Positions 29,923-39,803 of a stretch of 64,000 bases of DNA are shown here, one piece after another. A program made the position numbers and the translations under genes. A model generated the notes under the pieces. The model saw nothing but the letters and a program-made list of their open reading frames with translations, ran no database searches and was not told the origin of the DNA. Numbering within the stretch: the first letter of the stretch is position 1; each line of letters opens with the position of its first letter. This stretch comes from Deltaproteobacteria bacterium HGW-Deltaproteobacteria-6 (GTDB taxonomy: Bacteria; Desulfobacterota; Syntrophia; Syntrophales; Smithellaceae), in NCBI GenBank assembly GCA_002840435.1, contig PHAT01000005.1, forward strand, positions 162,460-226,459. The letters run 5' to 3'.

Positions 29923-30465
29923 TTATCTTGCCTCCCCTAAGAGATTCCTCATATTATTCAATTGGTTTTTGATGCTGCCGTCATAAAGCGTATCACCAAC
30001 ACCAATAACTATGCCACCTAATAGGCCCTTGTCTGATTCAACCGTTACTTCAACTTCGCGGCCCGTCATTTTTTTCAAATTAGAGGTTATGTAATCCTGC
30101 GTCTCACCGGATAGAGGAAATGCCGTCCTCAAAGTTACTCTCACTTTTTGAAGCGTTTCATCCATCAACTGCCTGTAGCAGCTTTCAATGTCCGGTAAAA
30201 CATCGATCCGTTTCTTATCGATCAGCAAATTTAAAAAATTGATTGTCATTTTAGAAAGCGATAATTTGCCGATGATCTTATCCAGCACTTTCTTCTTAGC
30301 TTCCTCGTCAAAGATCGGATTGGCTAAAAAGCCACCCAAATCTTTATTCTCTGCAACAATTGAAGAAAACTGACTGAGCTCGTTATAATACTGTTCCAGT
30401 TTCTTTTCTTCCTCGGCAATTTCAAAAAATGCGCGAGCGTATCGTTTTGAAATATTGCTGATCAA
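29923..30465 (-). CDS. atpH: ATP synthase delta subunit
   Basis: Peripheral-stalk subunit that joins F1 to the b subunits. The 180 residues begin with the typical helical bundle [20 protein letters not shown] and end with the conserved [20 protein letters not shown] element. It overlaps the atpF stop by four bases, which indicates translational coupling. Confidence 0.93.
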   Translation of the reverse strand: MISNISKRYARAFFEIAEEEKKLEQYYNELSQFSSIVAENKDLGGFLANPIFDEEAKKKVLDKIIGKLSLSKMTINFLNLLIDKKRIDVLPDIESCYRQLMDETLQKVRVTLRTAFPLSGETQDYITSNLKKMTGREVEVTVESDKGLLGGIVIGVGDTLYDGSIKNQLNNMRNLLGEAR

Positions 30466-31058
30466 TTTTTGTTCACCACCTTATCCATATATTCCTTGAC
30501 CATCGCTTCATGGTCCTGTGCTGTTATGTTCTTCTTTAGTATTTCTTCCGCCATTTGCACTGAAAGGGCAACTGCTTCACTGCGCAACTGACCGGAAGCT
30601 TTATTCAACTCCTGTTCGATGCGCGCCTGCGCGTCTTCTTTCATTTTCTGGGCGGCCTTGCTTGCATCTTCAATGATCTTCTGCTTTTCGACAACACCCT
30701 GAGCCTTGATCATTTCAAAAATACCGTCAATTTCCAGAGAAGCCTTGTCGATCTTTTCCGCATACTCCCTGTACTGCTTCTCGGCATCCGCCTTTTGAAC
30801 GGCTGTGCTTTCCAGGGAATCCTTGATGTCCTGACGCCGGCCGGCAAAAAAGCTTTTGATTTTCGGTGCTAACATCCATACCAGAAAGCCAATGATAATA
30901 GCGGCATTAAGCGTCTTCCAGGCAAAATCTTTCCATTGGGATCCGCCTTCACCATGCCCCTCGCCGCCACCTGACGCATAAACCATGCAAGCCGAAGCGA
31001 AAACGATAAACAGGGAAAGAAACAGCGAAAAATTAATTGATCGGCGTGAATACTTCAT
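30462..31058 (-). CDS. atpF: ATP synthase subunit b with an N-terminal signal-like extension
   Basis: Peripheral-stalk membrane subunit, 198 residues. Unlike the classical b subunit it starts with a signal-peptide-like segment (hydrophobic residues 9-28 ending YASGGG), then a glycine-rich linker, the usual membrane helix (AAIIIGFLVWML) and a long charged helix typical of b. This extended form is known in Desulfobacterota-type operons; whether the first segment is cleaved is not known. It overlaps atpF' upstream and atpH downstream by four bases each. Confidence 0.92.
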   Translation of the reverse strand: MKYSRRSINFSLFLSLFIVFASACMVYASGGGEGHGEGGSQWKDFAWKTLNAAIIIGFLVWMLAPKIKSFFAGRRQDIKDSLESTAVQKADAEKQYREYAEKIDKASLEIDGIFEMIKAQGVVEKQKIIEDASKAAQKMKEDAQARIEQELNKASGQLRSEAVALSVQMAEEILKKNITAQDHEAMVKEYMDKVVNKN

Positions 31059-31489
31059 TGCATTCTCCTTCCCAGAATCTTTTCCGCAATTTCCAGAGAA
31101 AGCTTACGGGACTGGCCGTCAAGTATCTGCCGAGCAGCTTGCATCTCCGCATCCATCTTCTTTTGAAATTCTTGATACATTATTGGTATTTCATTACGGA
31201 CGGCATCGACAATGCCTTTGGCCTGCTGAGCACCTTCCGTGATAATCTCTTTTTTCAGATCAGAAGCGCTCGTTTTTGCCTTATTGAGTTTTTCATCATA
31301 TTCGGCGGCTTTTTTATCCACAGAATCTTTGAAAAGCTTAATTTCATTTTCGAGCTCTTCAAGCTGTTTTTTACGGCGGTCTATGATGGACAAAATGGGT
31401 TTATAAAGAAGATAATTGAGGATAAAAACTAAGGCTATGAAAGTAGCCATCTGAACGAAAAGTGTTAAATCTGGAATTACGGTAACCAC
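31055..31489 (-). CDS. atpF2: ATP synthase subunit b'
   Basis: Second peripheral-stalk b-type subunit, 144 residues: an N-terminal membrane helix (FVQMATFIALVFILNYLLYKPI) described here in part as FVQMATFIALVFIL, followed by one long charged helix with a YKPILSIIDRRKKQLEE-like start. It is the first gene of the operon atpF'-F-H-A-G-D-C. Genes for subunits a and c are not adjacent, so the Fo part must be encoded elsewhere, a split arrangement seen in many Desulfobacterota. Confidence 0.9.
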   Translation of the reverse strand: MVTVIPDLTLFVQMATFIALVFILNYLLYKPILSIIDRRKKQLEELENEIKLFKDSVDKKAAEYDEKLNKAKTSASDLKKEIITEGAQQAKGIVDAVRNEIPIMYQEFQKKMDAEMQAARQILDGQSRKLSLEIAEKILGRRMQ

Positions 31490-31661
31490 AACTTACCTCG
31501 TCTTTTTTCAGAACTTATTATCCATACTTGCCATGGGACAATAAGGTGAATTAAATTTAATCTAACATTTCAAACAGCGTAATCTCTGGCAGTGATTTGT
31601 TACAGAAGCTGACGTTCAATAACCGGGCTCGCTGAAGCTAGCCACACCGCGAGGACGGAGG

Positions 31662-31691
31662 TTACTAACCATACACTTGTTTGGTTGTCAA
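31662..31691 (-). promoter_or_regulatory. Putative atp operon promoter with a structured leader
   Basis: Minus-strand TTGACA (31691-31686) is a perfect -35; TAGTAA 18 bp later is a weak -10. A leader of about 165 bases would follow. It begins with a region able to fold (AACC...GGTT outer and CTCGC...GCGAG inner pairing, about 31662-31618). The remainder of the 31490-31764 gap shows no gene. Confidence 0.3.
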
Positions 31692-31764
31692 GCTTTTTTA
31701 TGACCGACGGTCTAATTTTGATAAAATCACAGCTATGATAGTTTAAATAAGTGCTTGAAAGAAC

Positions 31765-32142
31765 TTAATCCACTGATGATTGAACTATTTTTTGCTCCTT
31801 TGCATCAATCATATGTGACCGTCCATCAAAAAGCGCCCCCTCTTCCATGATGAAGACCGGTGTCCGCACGTCGCCGAGAAATTTTCCTGTGGAGTGAATG
31901 TTTATTTTTTCCTTCACATCAATACTGCCTTGAACTTCACCGCCGATATAGACACTGTGAACGGCAATGTTGGCCTTCACCAAAGCACCCTCACCGATAT
32001 CAACAGACCCTTGCCCGAAAATCTCTCCTTGAAAATCGCCGTCAATACGAACATTGCCGTTAAACATCAGTTTACCGACAAACTCGGCGCCCTTCCCTAA
32101 AAAAGCTTTCGTATCTTCAACATGTTTCTTCTTTTCCCACAT
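31765..32142 (-). CDS. Bactofilin (polymer-forming cytoskeletal protein)
   Basis: A 125-residue protein of the bactofilin family (formerly DUF583). The core is a right-handed beta-helix with the repeating pattern seen in FNGNVRIDGDFQGEIFG, SVDIGEGALVKANI and VYIGGEVQGSIDV, flanked by short charged ends. Bactofilins polymerise without nucleotides on the inner membrane and position cell-wall enzymes. It lies 35 bp after rodA in the same direction, which suggests it belongs to the elongation machinery encoded by the following genes. Confidence 0.9.
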   Translation of the reverse strand: MWEKKKHVEDTKAFLGKGAEFVGKLMFNGNVRIDGDFQGEIFGQGSVDIGEGALVKANIAVHSVYIGGEVQGSIDVKEKINIHSTGKFLGDVRTPVFIMEEGALFDGRSHMIDAKEQKIVQSSVD

Positions 32143-32176
32143 ACTTTTCTCCTTATGATTCCGAATAAAAAACAGA

Positions 32177-33292
32177 TCAGCGTTGCAAGATAAATCTGCG
32201 CACGCTGACGTTCATTAACAACCCTATCGCGGCCAGCAATGACACTATCGCTGAACCGCCGTAACTTAAAAAGGGCAATGGAATGCCGACAACCGGCAGC
32301 ATACCCAAGACCATTCCCATGTTGATCACCACCTGCCAGGCAATCAGTACGGTAATGCCAAATGCCAGTATCGTGCCCAATAAATCTTTTGAATGCAAGG
32401 CAATTTTCAACCCCCAGATGATCAAGGATATAAACATCATCATCAGGATCAAACCGCCGACAAATCCCCACTCTTCCGCAAACACGGAAAAAACGAAATC
32501 CGTCTGCTGTTCCGGTAAAAACTTCAGCTGGGTTTGTGAACCTTTTAAAAATCCCTTGCCCAGAAATCCTCCGGAACCTATGGCGATCATGGATTGGATA
32601 ATATGGTAGCCCGTACCCAAGGGATCAATCTCGGGCGAAAGAAAAGTCAGTAATCTGTCTTTTTGATAATCTTTTAAAAAGAACCAGGCCATGGGCAACA
32701 TCACTAAAATACTGACAGCGGTTATCAACAGGGACTTCCAGTTCATTCCGATAAAAAGAACAATCGAAGCGGCAACAATGACGATCATCAATGCCGTCCC
32801 TAAATCCGGTTGTTTCAAGATCAGGACACAGGGAAACAACACCATCACGGCAGGAACAAACAGTTCCCGCAACAGATAGGGCTCGTTAGATTTATGATCA
32901 TCAAAATATCTGGCCAGAACAATAATAACACTCACCTTCATTAATTCGGAAGGTTGAAATAAAACGAATCCGAAGGATATCCACCTTTGCGCGCCATTGG
33001 CCGTATGACCGAATAAAGCAACAACAATCAGGGATAGAACGGAAATCGCATAAATAATATATGCAGCCTGATTGATGGCCCGGTAATCAATTAAAAAAGT
33101 AATCATCATTAAAAAAAGACCGAACAGAATCCATTGAAGTTGCTTTAAGTAAAGGGGTGATTGATTATCGCTGAGACTAAAGCCGGTGGAATAAATATTA
33201 ATAATGCCAATGGCACAAATAGCCAGCACCAACCCACACAGAGTCCAGTCAAAATTCTGAAATATACGGCGATCGTATTTAAAAAAAATCAT
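32177..33292 (-). CDS. rodA: Rod-shape SEDS peptidoglycan polymerase RodA
   Basis: Integral membrane glycosyltransferase of the elongasome, 371 residues with about ten membrane helices. SEDS hallmarks are QRWISFGFVLFQPSELMK, KQPDLGTALM (with the key aspartate), a periplasmic loop with LPEQQTDFVFSVFAEEWG and the late PFLSYGGSAIVS. It follows its partner transpeptidase gene (mrdA) in the usual order. Confidence 0.96.
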   Translation of the reverse strand: MIFFKYDRRIFQNFDWTLCGLVLAICAIGIINIYSTGFSLSDNQSPLYLKQLQWILFGLFLMMITFLIDYRAINQAAYIIYAISVLSLIVVALFGHTANGAQRWISFGFVLFQPSELMKVSVIIVLARYFDDHKSNEPYLLRELFVPAVMVLFPCVLILKQPDLGTALMIVIVAASIVLFIGMNWKSLLITAVSILVMLPMAWFFLKDYQKDRLLTFLSPEIDPLGTGYHIIQSMIAIGSGGFLGKGFLKGSQTQLKFLPEQQTDFVFSVFAEEWGFVGGLILMMMFISLIIWGLKIALHSKDLLGTILAFGITVLIAWQVVINMGMVLGMLPVVGIPLPFLSYGGSAIVSLLAAIGLLMNVSVRRFILQR

Positions 33293-33343
33293 TTTCTTCC
33301 TTAATAAGAATCCTTCCTTGAACGATAAACATGAAATACGTAA

Positions 33344-35233
33344 TCAGTCTTCCGGCTGACCGGCCGGCTGAATTTTTGCGGCAACCTTAACCGCTTTTTC
33401 TTTTTTCCTGGCATCAAAGTAAGCGTTCAGAATTTTACGGGCAATCGGAGCGGCAACCGCACCGCCGCCGCCGGCATTTTCAGCAATCACCGCCACGGCG
33501 ATTTCCGGACTTTTCATCGGAGCATAGCCGACAAATAAGGCGTGGTCTTTATGAAATGCGGTAATTTTTTGTGTACGGCGCGCCTTCTCATTCTGCGGCA
33601 ATCCCACCACCTGCGACGTTCCGGTTTTACCGCAAACGTCTGCAGAAGGCCTGCGCGCAGCAGCTCCGGTGCCTCCCGGTTCATTGACAACACCCCAAAG
33701 TCCGTGGCTGAGCACTGATATCGTCTGCGGACTTAACTTTAATTCGCCTTTTTTCTCCGGCAGATATTCTTTAACAACGGTTCTATCGGACAACTCAATT
33801 CGCTGAATAAGATGGGGACGCCACAAAGTACCGCCGTTAGCCAAAGCGCTGTATGCCTGCACCAACTGCAGCGGGGTTGTTAAATTGAACCCCTGGCCGA
33901 TGGATATTGATATCGTTTCACCGAGGTGCCACGGCTCTTTCATACGAGCCAGCTTCCAGTCCCGCGTGGGCACCAGACCCCTTCGCTCGTGAGCAAGATC
34001 AATGCCGGTAGCCTCCCCTAAACCGAACAACCGGGCGTATCGCGCTATTTTATCCACGCCCAACATCTTCCCAACCGTATAAAAATAAACATCACAGGAC
34101 TCCACCAGCGCCCGATGCAGATTGACGGATCCGTGTCCATGCTTTTTCCAGCAGCGGAACGATCTGTTGCCCAAACTGAAAGAACCGCTGCAGGATATTC
34201 TGGTTTCAGGCGTAACGATGCCCTCTTCGAGGGCTGCCGCGGCCACAATAAGTTTATAGGTCGAGCCGGGCGGATACTGTCCGGAAATGGCTCTGTTGGA
34301 CAAAGGGTTCAACGGATTCTTTTGCAGTTTTTCCCATTCAGCGCGAGCAATGCCGCTGTTGAATAAATTCGGATCAAAAGACGGCAGACTGACCATCGCC
34401 AGAATCGAACCATCACGCGGATCCATTGCCACAGCCGCACCGGCTTTACCTTCAAAGGCTTCCCAGGCAGCCTTCTGTAATTGGGCATCTATGGTCAGCA
34501 CAACGGTGGAACCGGAAGTGGGATCAATCCGCCCCAGGTTCTTAATGACTTTGCCGAAGGCATTGACTTCAACCAGTTCATTGCCTCGGCGGCCGCGAAT
34601 ATAGGGATCAAGAACTTTTTCGATGCCATACTTTCCCGTGATATCGCCGGACAGATAATCTTCCTCCGATTTTTCCAATTCTTCCTTGCTGACTTCACCC
34701 GTGTAACCGATGATCGGTGCGATCATTTCCCCATCCACATAGAGGCGGACCGGCGTGACATCGACATAAACACCCGGCAGGTCAATGGCGTTGGTTTCCA
34801 CAAGGGCAACTTTTTCGATGCTGACGTTTTTTTCCAGTCGCACCGGCAGATAGGGTTTAAGCGTCTTGGGAAAAGGCAGATCGGATGAGTAATCGATCGA
34901 TTTGGTTTTATAAATATCTTTAATTTTCCGGATCATTAACTCCGGATCCACACCTTTTGTGGGCATGTAAAGCACATCAAAAGAAGGACAGTTGTCCACG
35001 ATCACCGCGCCATTGCGATCCATAATCAGACCGCGCAATGGCTGGATTTTGCGAAAGCGCACGGCATTGTTTTCCGACCGCTGTTTAAGTTCATCTCCCT
35101 TGATGACCTGCAAATACCATAGTCGAATCATTAGGACAAGCAGGGTCAGGACAACCAGGATAATGACAACTTTAAGCTTCTGCCGAAATTCCGCGGGTTC
35201 CGGTCCGTTGCGAAGATTGCCTTGTTTTTCCAT
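33344..35233 (-). CDS. mrdA: Penicillin-binding protein 2 (elongasome transpeptidase)
   Basis: Class B PBP that cross-links glycan made by RodA. Of 629 residues: cytosolic tail, one membrane helix (about 21-40), a dimerisation/pedestal domain, then the transpeptidase domain. The active serine is in PPGSTYKL (SxxK), the second motif SCD in VESCDVYFY, and the third KTG in CGKTGTSQV. The ATG at 35233 has AAGGA upstream; it overlaps the end of mreD by 62 bp in another frame, and no later start would keep the anchor. Confidence 0.95.
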   Translation of the reverse strand: MEKQGNLRNGPEPAEFRQKLKVVIILVVLTLLVLMIRLWYLQVIKGDELKQRSENNAVRFRKIQPLRGLIMDRNGAVIVDNCPSFDVLYMPTKGVDPELMIRKIKDIYKTKSIDYSSDLPFPKTLKPYLPVRLEKNVSIEKVALVETNAIDLPGVYVDVTPVRLYVDGEMIAPIIGYTGEVSKEELEKSEEDYLSGDITGKYGIEKVLDPYIRGRRGNELVEVNAFGKVIKNLGRIDPTSGSTVVLTIDAQLQKAAWEAFEGKAGAAVAMDPRDGSILAMVSLPSFDPNLFNSGIARAEWEKLQKNPLNPLSNRAISGQYPPGSTYKLIVAAAALEEGIVTPETRISCSGSFSLGNRSFRCWKKHGHGSVNLHRALVESCDVYFYTVGKMLGVDKIARYARLFGLGEATGIDLAHERRGLVPTRDWKLARMKEPWHLGETISISIGQGFNLTTPLQLVQAYSALANGGTLWRPHLIQRIELSDRTVVKEYLPEKKGELKLSPQTISVLSHGLWGVVNEPGGTGAAARRPSADVCGKTGTSQVVGLPQNEKARRTQKITAFHKDHALFVGYAPMKSPEIAVAVIAENAGGGGAVAAPIARKILNAYFDARKKEKAVKVAAKIQPAGQPED

Positions 35234-35711
35234 ACACTAATCCTTCTATCTTTCGCATCGCGTAAAAAAAGCCGACGGAAAGAACACTAATCAGCAAAGC
35301 CTGTGGCACAAAAACGAGAAACACATTACTCAGCATGTCAACGTCAGACACAATATGGTAGAGTAGAATCAGCATCAGCGACTCCAGCAGAGAACAAACC
35401 AGACTGAAAAGAGCTATGAGATAAAGCTTTTCCGAAGCAAGCCGCAATGAAACAAAAAAAGAAAGTAAAAAAATAAGCAGATAAGCAAGCGTGAATAATC
35501 CGAGAGGCGCTCCGGACACACAGTCAAACACAAATCCCGAAAGGCCTGTCAGGATGATTCCTTTCATCAAATCCAGACGAAATCCGGCATAAATCACGAC
35601 AACCAGCGACAGTTCCAAAACCAGCCAGCCTGAAAAAAGGATATCGGCCAGGGTGGTTTGTAATACAACCAGCAAAATTGTCAAAAAAGGCAATAATAAA
35701 TAATAAATCAT
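35172..35711 (-). CDS. mreD: Rod-shape-determining protein MreD
   Basis: Small integral membrane protein of the elongasome, 179 residues with about five or six hydrophobic segments and the DxxxG..G..FDCVSGAPLG region typical of MreD. Its last 20 codons overlap the start of mrdA, and its first codon overlaps the mreC stop (ATGA). Sequence conservation in this family is low, so assignment leans on topology and position between mreC and mrdA. Confidence 0.88.
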   Translation of the reverse strand: MIYYLLLPFLTILLVVLQTTLADILFSGWLVLELSLVVVIYAGFRLDLMKGIILTGLSGFVFDCVSGAPLGLFTLAYLLIFLLSFFVSLRLASEKLYLIALFSLVCSLLESLMLILLYHIVSDVDMLSNVFLVFVPQALLISVLSVGFFYAMRKIEGLVYGKTRQSSQRTGTRGISAEA

Positions 35712-36553
35712 TTTGCAGTTTTCTTTCCCTCAGAAAATTCCCCTTGCCCGGTCGTTAAAACCAGAACTTCCTCCAGCATGGAAAAATCAACAAAAGGGGC
35801 CACCCGGATCTGCAAAAACAACCCGACGTCCATCCGGTCGACGTGGCTCACCTTGCCGATAAGCAACCCCTTGGGAAAAATGTTACTCATTCCGGATGTC
35901 ACAACCACATCGCCTTCCTTGACATCCTGAACTTTGGAAATATACCGGACGACGCAGCCGCGCGATCCCGCGCCGCGAACAATTCCCTGCACCCGCGTTC
36001 GTTGTATCAGAACATCCACGTTGGAATTTTCATCAATCAGCAGGAGAACTTTCGAACTATGCCAGGAAACATCCGTCAATCTTCCGATAAGTCCGGGCGG
36101 AACAAGAACCGGCATCCCGGATTTCAGACCGTGCGCACTGCCTTTGTCAATCCAGAGGGTTTTGGAAAGGGCTGCCTGTTCTTTGGCAATCACCCGGGCA
36201 GCCGTGAATTTGTACTGACGATCTTCCAGCAAAGACAGAAGTTTTTTCAATCTTTGCGCTTCAAGATAGCCTTCTTTATAAAGAATCAGCTCCGCCTGGA
36301 GAGCGGCAATTTTATTTTTCAGACTCCGATTATCTTCTTCCAGTCCGACCAGGTGAATATAGCGCAACCAGGCGTTTTCGACGCCTTCAATGGACGCATT
36401 GAACAATCGCTGAACAGGCGTTGCCGCTTCCAGAACAAGCTTTTTTACAACACCCGCACCGGAATCGTACTTTAAACTATACGAAAGCAGAACAAGAGCG
36501 GCGGCAACAACTACGCCAATAAAGATGACGGTCCGATAATTCTTAAAAAACAT
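35708..36553 (-). CDS. mreC: Rod-shape-determining protein MreC
   Basis: Bitopic periplasmic protein of 281 residues: one membrane helix (8-26), a coiled coil (about 60-105, LEEDNRSLKNKIAALQAEL), then two beta-barrel domains with the conserved DKGSAHGLKSGMPVL, GLIGRLTDV, ENSNVDVLIQRT and VVTSGMSNIFPKGLLIG. It links cytosolic MreB to wall synthesis. Confidence 0.94.
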   Translation of the reverse strand: MFFKNYRTVIFIGVVVAAALVLLSYSLKYDSGAGVVKKLVLEAATPVQRLFNASIEGVENAWLRYIHLVGLEEDNRSLKNKIAALQAELILYKEGYLEAQRLKKLLSLLEDRQYKFTAARVIAKEQAALSKTLWIDKGSAHGLKSGMPVLVPPGLIGRLTDVSWHSSKVLLLIDENSNVDVLIQRTRVQGIVRGAGSRGCVVRYISKVQDVKEGDVVVTSGMSNIFPKGLLIGKVSHVDRMDVGLFLQIRVAPFVDFSMLEEVLVLTTGQGEFSEGKKTAK

Positions 36554-36601
36554 ATTCGACCTAATATCTTCTACCGATAAAGACCGATTCAGGAAGCGAC
36601 A

Positions 36602-37669
<1,068 letters not shown>

Positions 37670-37816
37670 TCATATATTTTTTGGGTCTATATCGTATTTC
37701 ATCCCCCTAAGCAACGCATTTTTAAAATGTATTTGCAATTTGTAAATGACTGTAATACTAGTGATCCTGATTGTAAAGATATTGGGTCACTCAACACTCA
37801 CTTTAGAGGTAATGAA

Positions 37817-39415
37817 ATGCTGAAATTTTTCCGTAAACACGCTCGAGGCTGGTTCATGCTTCTTTTCATGGCCATCATTATTTTTGTTTTCGTCCTTTAT
37901 TTTGGAACAGACCGGGGCTCTCGAACAGCCAACGCTCTGGCCATTGTCGATGGCGTTGCCATCACCGAATCCGAATATTATAACGAATACTCAAAAATAA
38001 CGGATATGGAAAAAGCGCGTCAAGGCGGCGCTTTAACGGCGGAGATGATCAAGCAGATGGATCTCAAAAAGGTGGCCATCGACAACCTGATCAACCGTCA
38101 GGTCATTATTGCCAAAACAAAAGATTTGAAACTGCAGGTGTCCGATGACGAGTTAAAGCAAATGATCATGACCATACCCGACCTGCAAACAGACGGGAAA
38201 TTTGACAACTACAAATATAAGCAATTACTGCGCATGAACAAATTAACCGCAGAAGACTTTGAAGCCAGCCAGAAAGTGAATCTGGCTGCCAGTAAAATTG
38301 CCGTTATAATTCGTGAAGGGATCAAAGTATCCGATCAGGAAGTGCTGGATCTTTATGCCATGCAGAATCAGAAAATTAATCTCAATTTCCTGCAAATTTT
38401 CGGCGCTGATATCACCAGAAAAATCAATCCATCCGTAAGCGAGCTGGAAAAATATCTTAAGAACAACAGCAATGCTTTTCGCGTTCCCGAGCAGGTAAAA
38501 ATCAAATACCTGTTTTTTGCCGCCGAGACGTTTTCTTCCGCCGAAATCAGCCCCTCCGACGTCAGGGATTATTACAACCGCAGTAAAGAAAACTACAAAG
38601 GCAAAGACGGCAAGCTCATGGGGCTGGAACAGGCGACACCGGTCATCATCAAAGAGCTGAAGCAAAGCCGGGGAATGCAAAAAGCCTTTGCGGAAGCCAA
38701 GATAGCGCACGACACCATTTACCAGGAAGACAACTTTGACGCTTATGCCGCAAAAAATAACCTGAAAGTTCAGGCTGCTGATTTTTTCCCGCTCAATAAA
38801 CCCCCTCAGATCTTTGCATCCGTTAAAGATCTGACTTCGCAGCTGGCCGGCTTGCAAAAGAAGGATATCAGCAAAGTTCTGACCGCTGGCAATGGCTATT
38901 TCGTGATACGCATTGACGATAAAAAGGAAGCCTTCACGCCGCAGCTCAAAAATATTGAAACGGACGTTCGCCGCAGCTATCTCAAGTCTGAGCAGGACAA
39001 AATCGCCTTCGAGGACGCCGCCATGATCCTTGAAAAGCTGCGCAAAGGAGAAAATCTGGATAAACTGGCTTCGGAGAAAGGTTTAAAAGTACAGGAAACC
39101 GGCTTATTTCAACCCGGCACGGCTATTCCGAAACTCGGCAACCATCCCGAAACCGTCGAAATACTTCTGTCTCTTTCCATGAATCAGCCTTATCCGGAAA
39201 AGCCTCTTGCCATCAATAATACAAATGTGATTATCAAACTCAAGGAAATGAGCGCACTGGACAGGAGCGATTTCGCCGCAAAAAAAGAGATATATCGAAA
39301 AGTGGCGATGAATCTGAAACGGGAAGAAGCGATGAAATTATGGCTGGAAGGCAACAAAGCGGAGATGATCAAAGCAAAACGGCTGAAAATCAATAAAGAG
39401 GCAAAAGATTTATAA
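37817..39415 (+). CDS. Membrane-anchored SurA/PpiD-like periplasmic chaperone
   Basis: A 532-residue protein: short basic tail, one membrane helix (about 13-31), then a periplasmic SurA_N-like helical domain (YYNEYSK, KVAIDNLINRQVIIAKTKDLKLQVSDDEL quoted in part as NLINRQVIIAK) and a C-terminal region with FVIRIDDKKEAF. The layout resembles PpiD. I could not find the usual parvulin motifs (RHIL, GGDLG, FGYHII), so prolyl isomerase activity is doubtful and a folding role for exported proteins is more likely. The ATG at 37817 with GAGGT upstream places the anchor at the N-terminus; the open frame extends further upstream without support. Confidence 0.8.
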   Translation: MLKFFRKHARGWFMLLFMAIIIFVFVLYFGTDRGSRTANALAIVDGVAITESEYYNEYSKITDMEKARQGGALTAEMIKQMDLKKVAIDNLINRQVIIAKTKDLKLQVSDDELKQMIMTIPDLQTDGKFDNYKYKQLLRMNKLTAEDFEASQKVNLAASKIAVIIREGIKVSDQEVLDLYAMQNQKINLNFLQIFGADITRKINPSVSELEKYLKNNSNAFRVPEQVKIKYLFFAAETFSSAEISPSDVRDYYNRSKENYKGKDGKLMGLEQATPVIIKELKQSRGMQKAFAEAKIAHDTIYQEDNFDAYAAKNNLKVQAADFFPLNKPPQIFASVKDLTSQLAGLQKKDISKVLTAGNGYFVIRIDDKKEAFTPQLKNIETDVRRSYLKSEQDKIAFEDAAMILEKLRKGENLDKLASEKGLKVQETGLFQPGTAIPKLGNHPETVEILLSLSMNQPYPEKPLAINNTNVIIKLKEMSALDRSDFAAKKEIYRKVAMNLKREEAMKLWLEGNKAEMIKAKRLKINKEAKDL

Positions 39416-39444
39416 TCCGAATCAGCGGTTTTTGATGTAACTGA

Positions 39445-39484
39445 AAAAGGGAAGAACCATTATCCGGTTCTTCCCTTTTATTTT
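39445..39484. terminator. Bidirectional intrinsic terminator
   Basis: A perfect 14-bp stem, AAAAGGGAAGAACC with GGTTCTTCCCTTTT, encloses a seven-base loop. T-runs follow on both strands. It ends the chaperone gene on the plus strand and the tRNA-Ala on the minus strand, directly abutting the tRNA 3' end. Confidence 0.88.
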
Positions 39485-39560
39485 TGGTGGAGATGAGCAG
39501 GATCGAACTGCTGGCCTCTTGAATGCCATTCAAGCGCTCTCCCAGCTGAGCTACACCCCC
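39485..39560 (-). tRNA. tRNA-Ala (anticodon GGC)
   Basis: Minus-strand cloverleaf: acceptor GGGGGTG/CATCTCC with two G-T pairs, D-arm GCTC..GAGC, anticodon stem CTTGA/TCAAG with loop ATGGCAT (anticodon GGC, reads GCC/GCT), T-arm AGCAG TTCGATC CTGCT. CCA is encoded. It is 76 nt long. Confidence 0.95.
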
Positions 39561-39588
39561 AATCAAGACTTCCCAAATCGAAGGGCCT

Positions 39589-39617
39589 CTTTAACATGGG
39601 CATTTGCGGCTTGTCAA
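39589..39617 (-). promoter_or_regulatory. Promoter of tRNA-Ala
   Basis: Minus-strand TTGACA (39617-39612) with TTAAAG after 17 bp. The start would be about 20 bases before the tRNA. It is back-to-back with the tRNA-Leu promoter. Confidence 0.5.
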
Positions 39618-39628
39618 CAGATTTTAGC

Positions 39629-39656
39629 TTGACATTTTGTTCTCCGTCTATATAAT
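39629..39656 (+). promoter_or_regulatory. Consensus sigma-70 promoter of tRNA-Leu
   Basis: TTGACA (39629-39634) and TATAAT (39651-39656) both match consensus perfectly at 16-bp spacing. Transcription should start about 39662-39664, only a few bases before the tRNA 5' end. Confidence 0.85.
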
Positions 39657-39665
39657 CGCGCCCGT

Positions 39666-39759
39666 GCCGGAGTGGTGAAACTGGTAGACGCAGGGGACTC
39701 AAAATCCCCCGCTCGCAAGGGCATCTCGGTTCGATTCCGAGCTCCGAGCTCCGGCACCA
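39666..39759 (+). tRNA. tRNA-Leu (anticodon CAA) with a 7-nt internal duplication
   Basis: The acceptor GCCGGAG pairs perfectly with CTCCGGC, followed by ACCA. The D-arm, the anticodon stem GGGGA/TCCCC with loop CTCAAAA (CAA, reads TTG), a long variable arm, and a T-arm CTCGG TTCGATT CCGAG are all present. Between the T-stem and the acceptor 3' strand there are seven extra bases: the sequence reads CCGAGCT CCGAGCT CCGGC, a tandem duplication. The gene is 94 nt with CCA, against 87 expected. Promoter and terminator are intact. It could be a functional variant, a pseudogene or an assembly error. Confidence 0.85.
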
Positions 39760-39767
39760 GAATATTC

Positions 39768-39803
39768 AAAGGTTTGCAACGCTCATCGTTACAAACCTTT
39801 TTT
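39768..39803 (+). terminator. Intrinsic terminator of tRNA-Leu
   Basis: AAAGGTTTG pairs with CAAACCTTT, and AACG with CGTT beyond one mismatch, around the loop CTCAT. A run of six T follows. With the promoter it makes tRNA-Leu a self-contained unit. Confidence 0.82.

Noticed and set aside
31619-31662. A tRNA-like fold before the atp operon
   Set aside because: Pairing is partial and no cloverleaf, anticodon arm or T-loop sequence is present.
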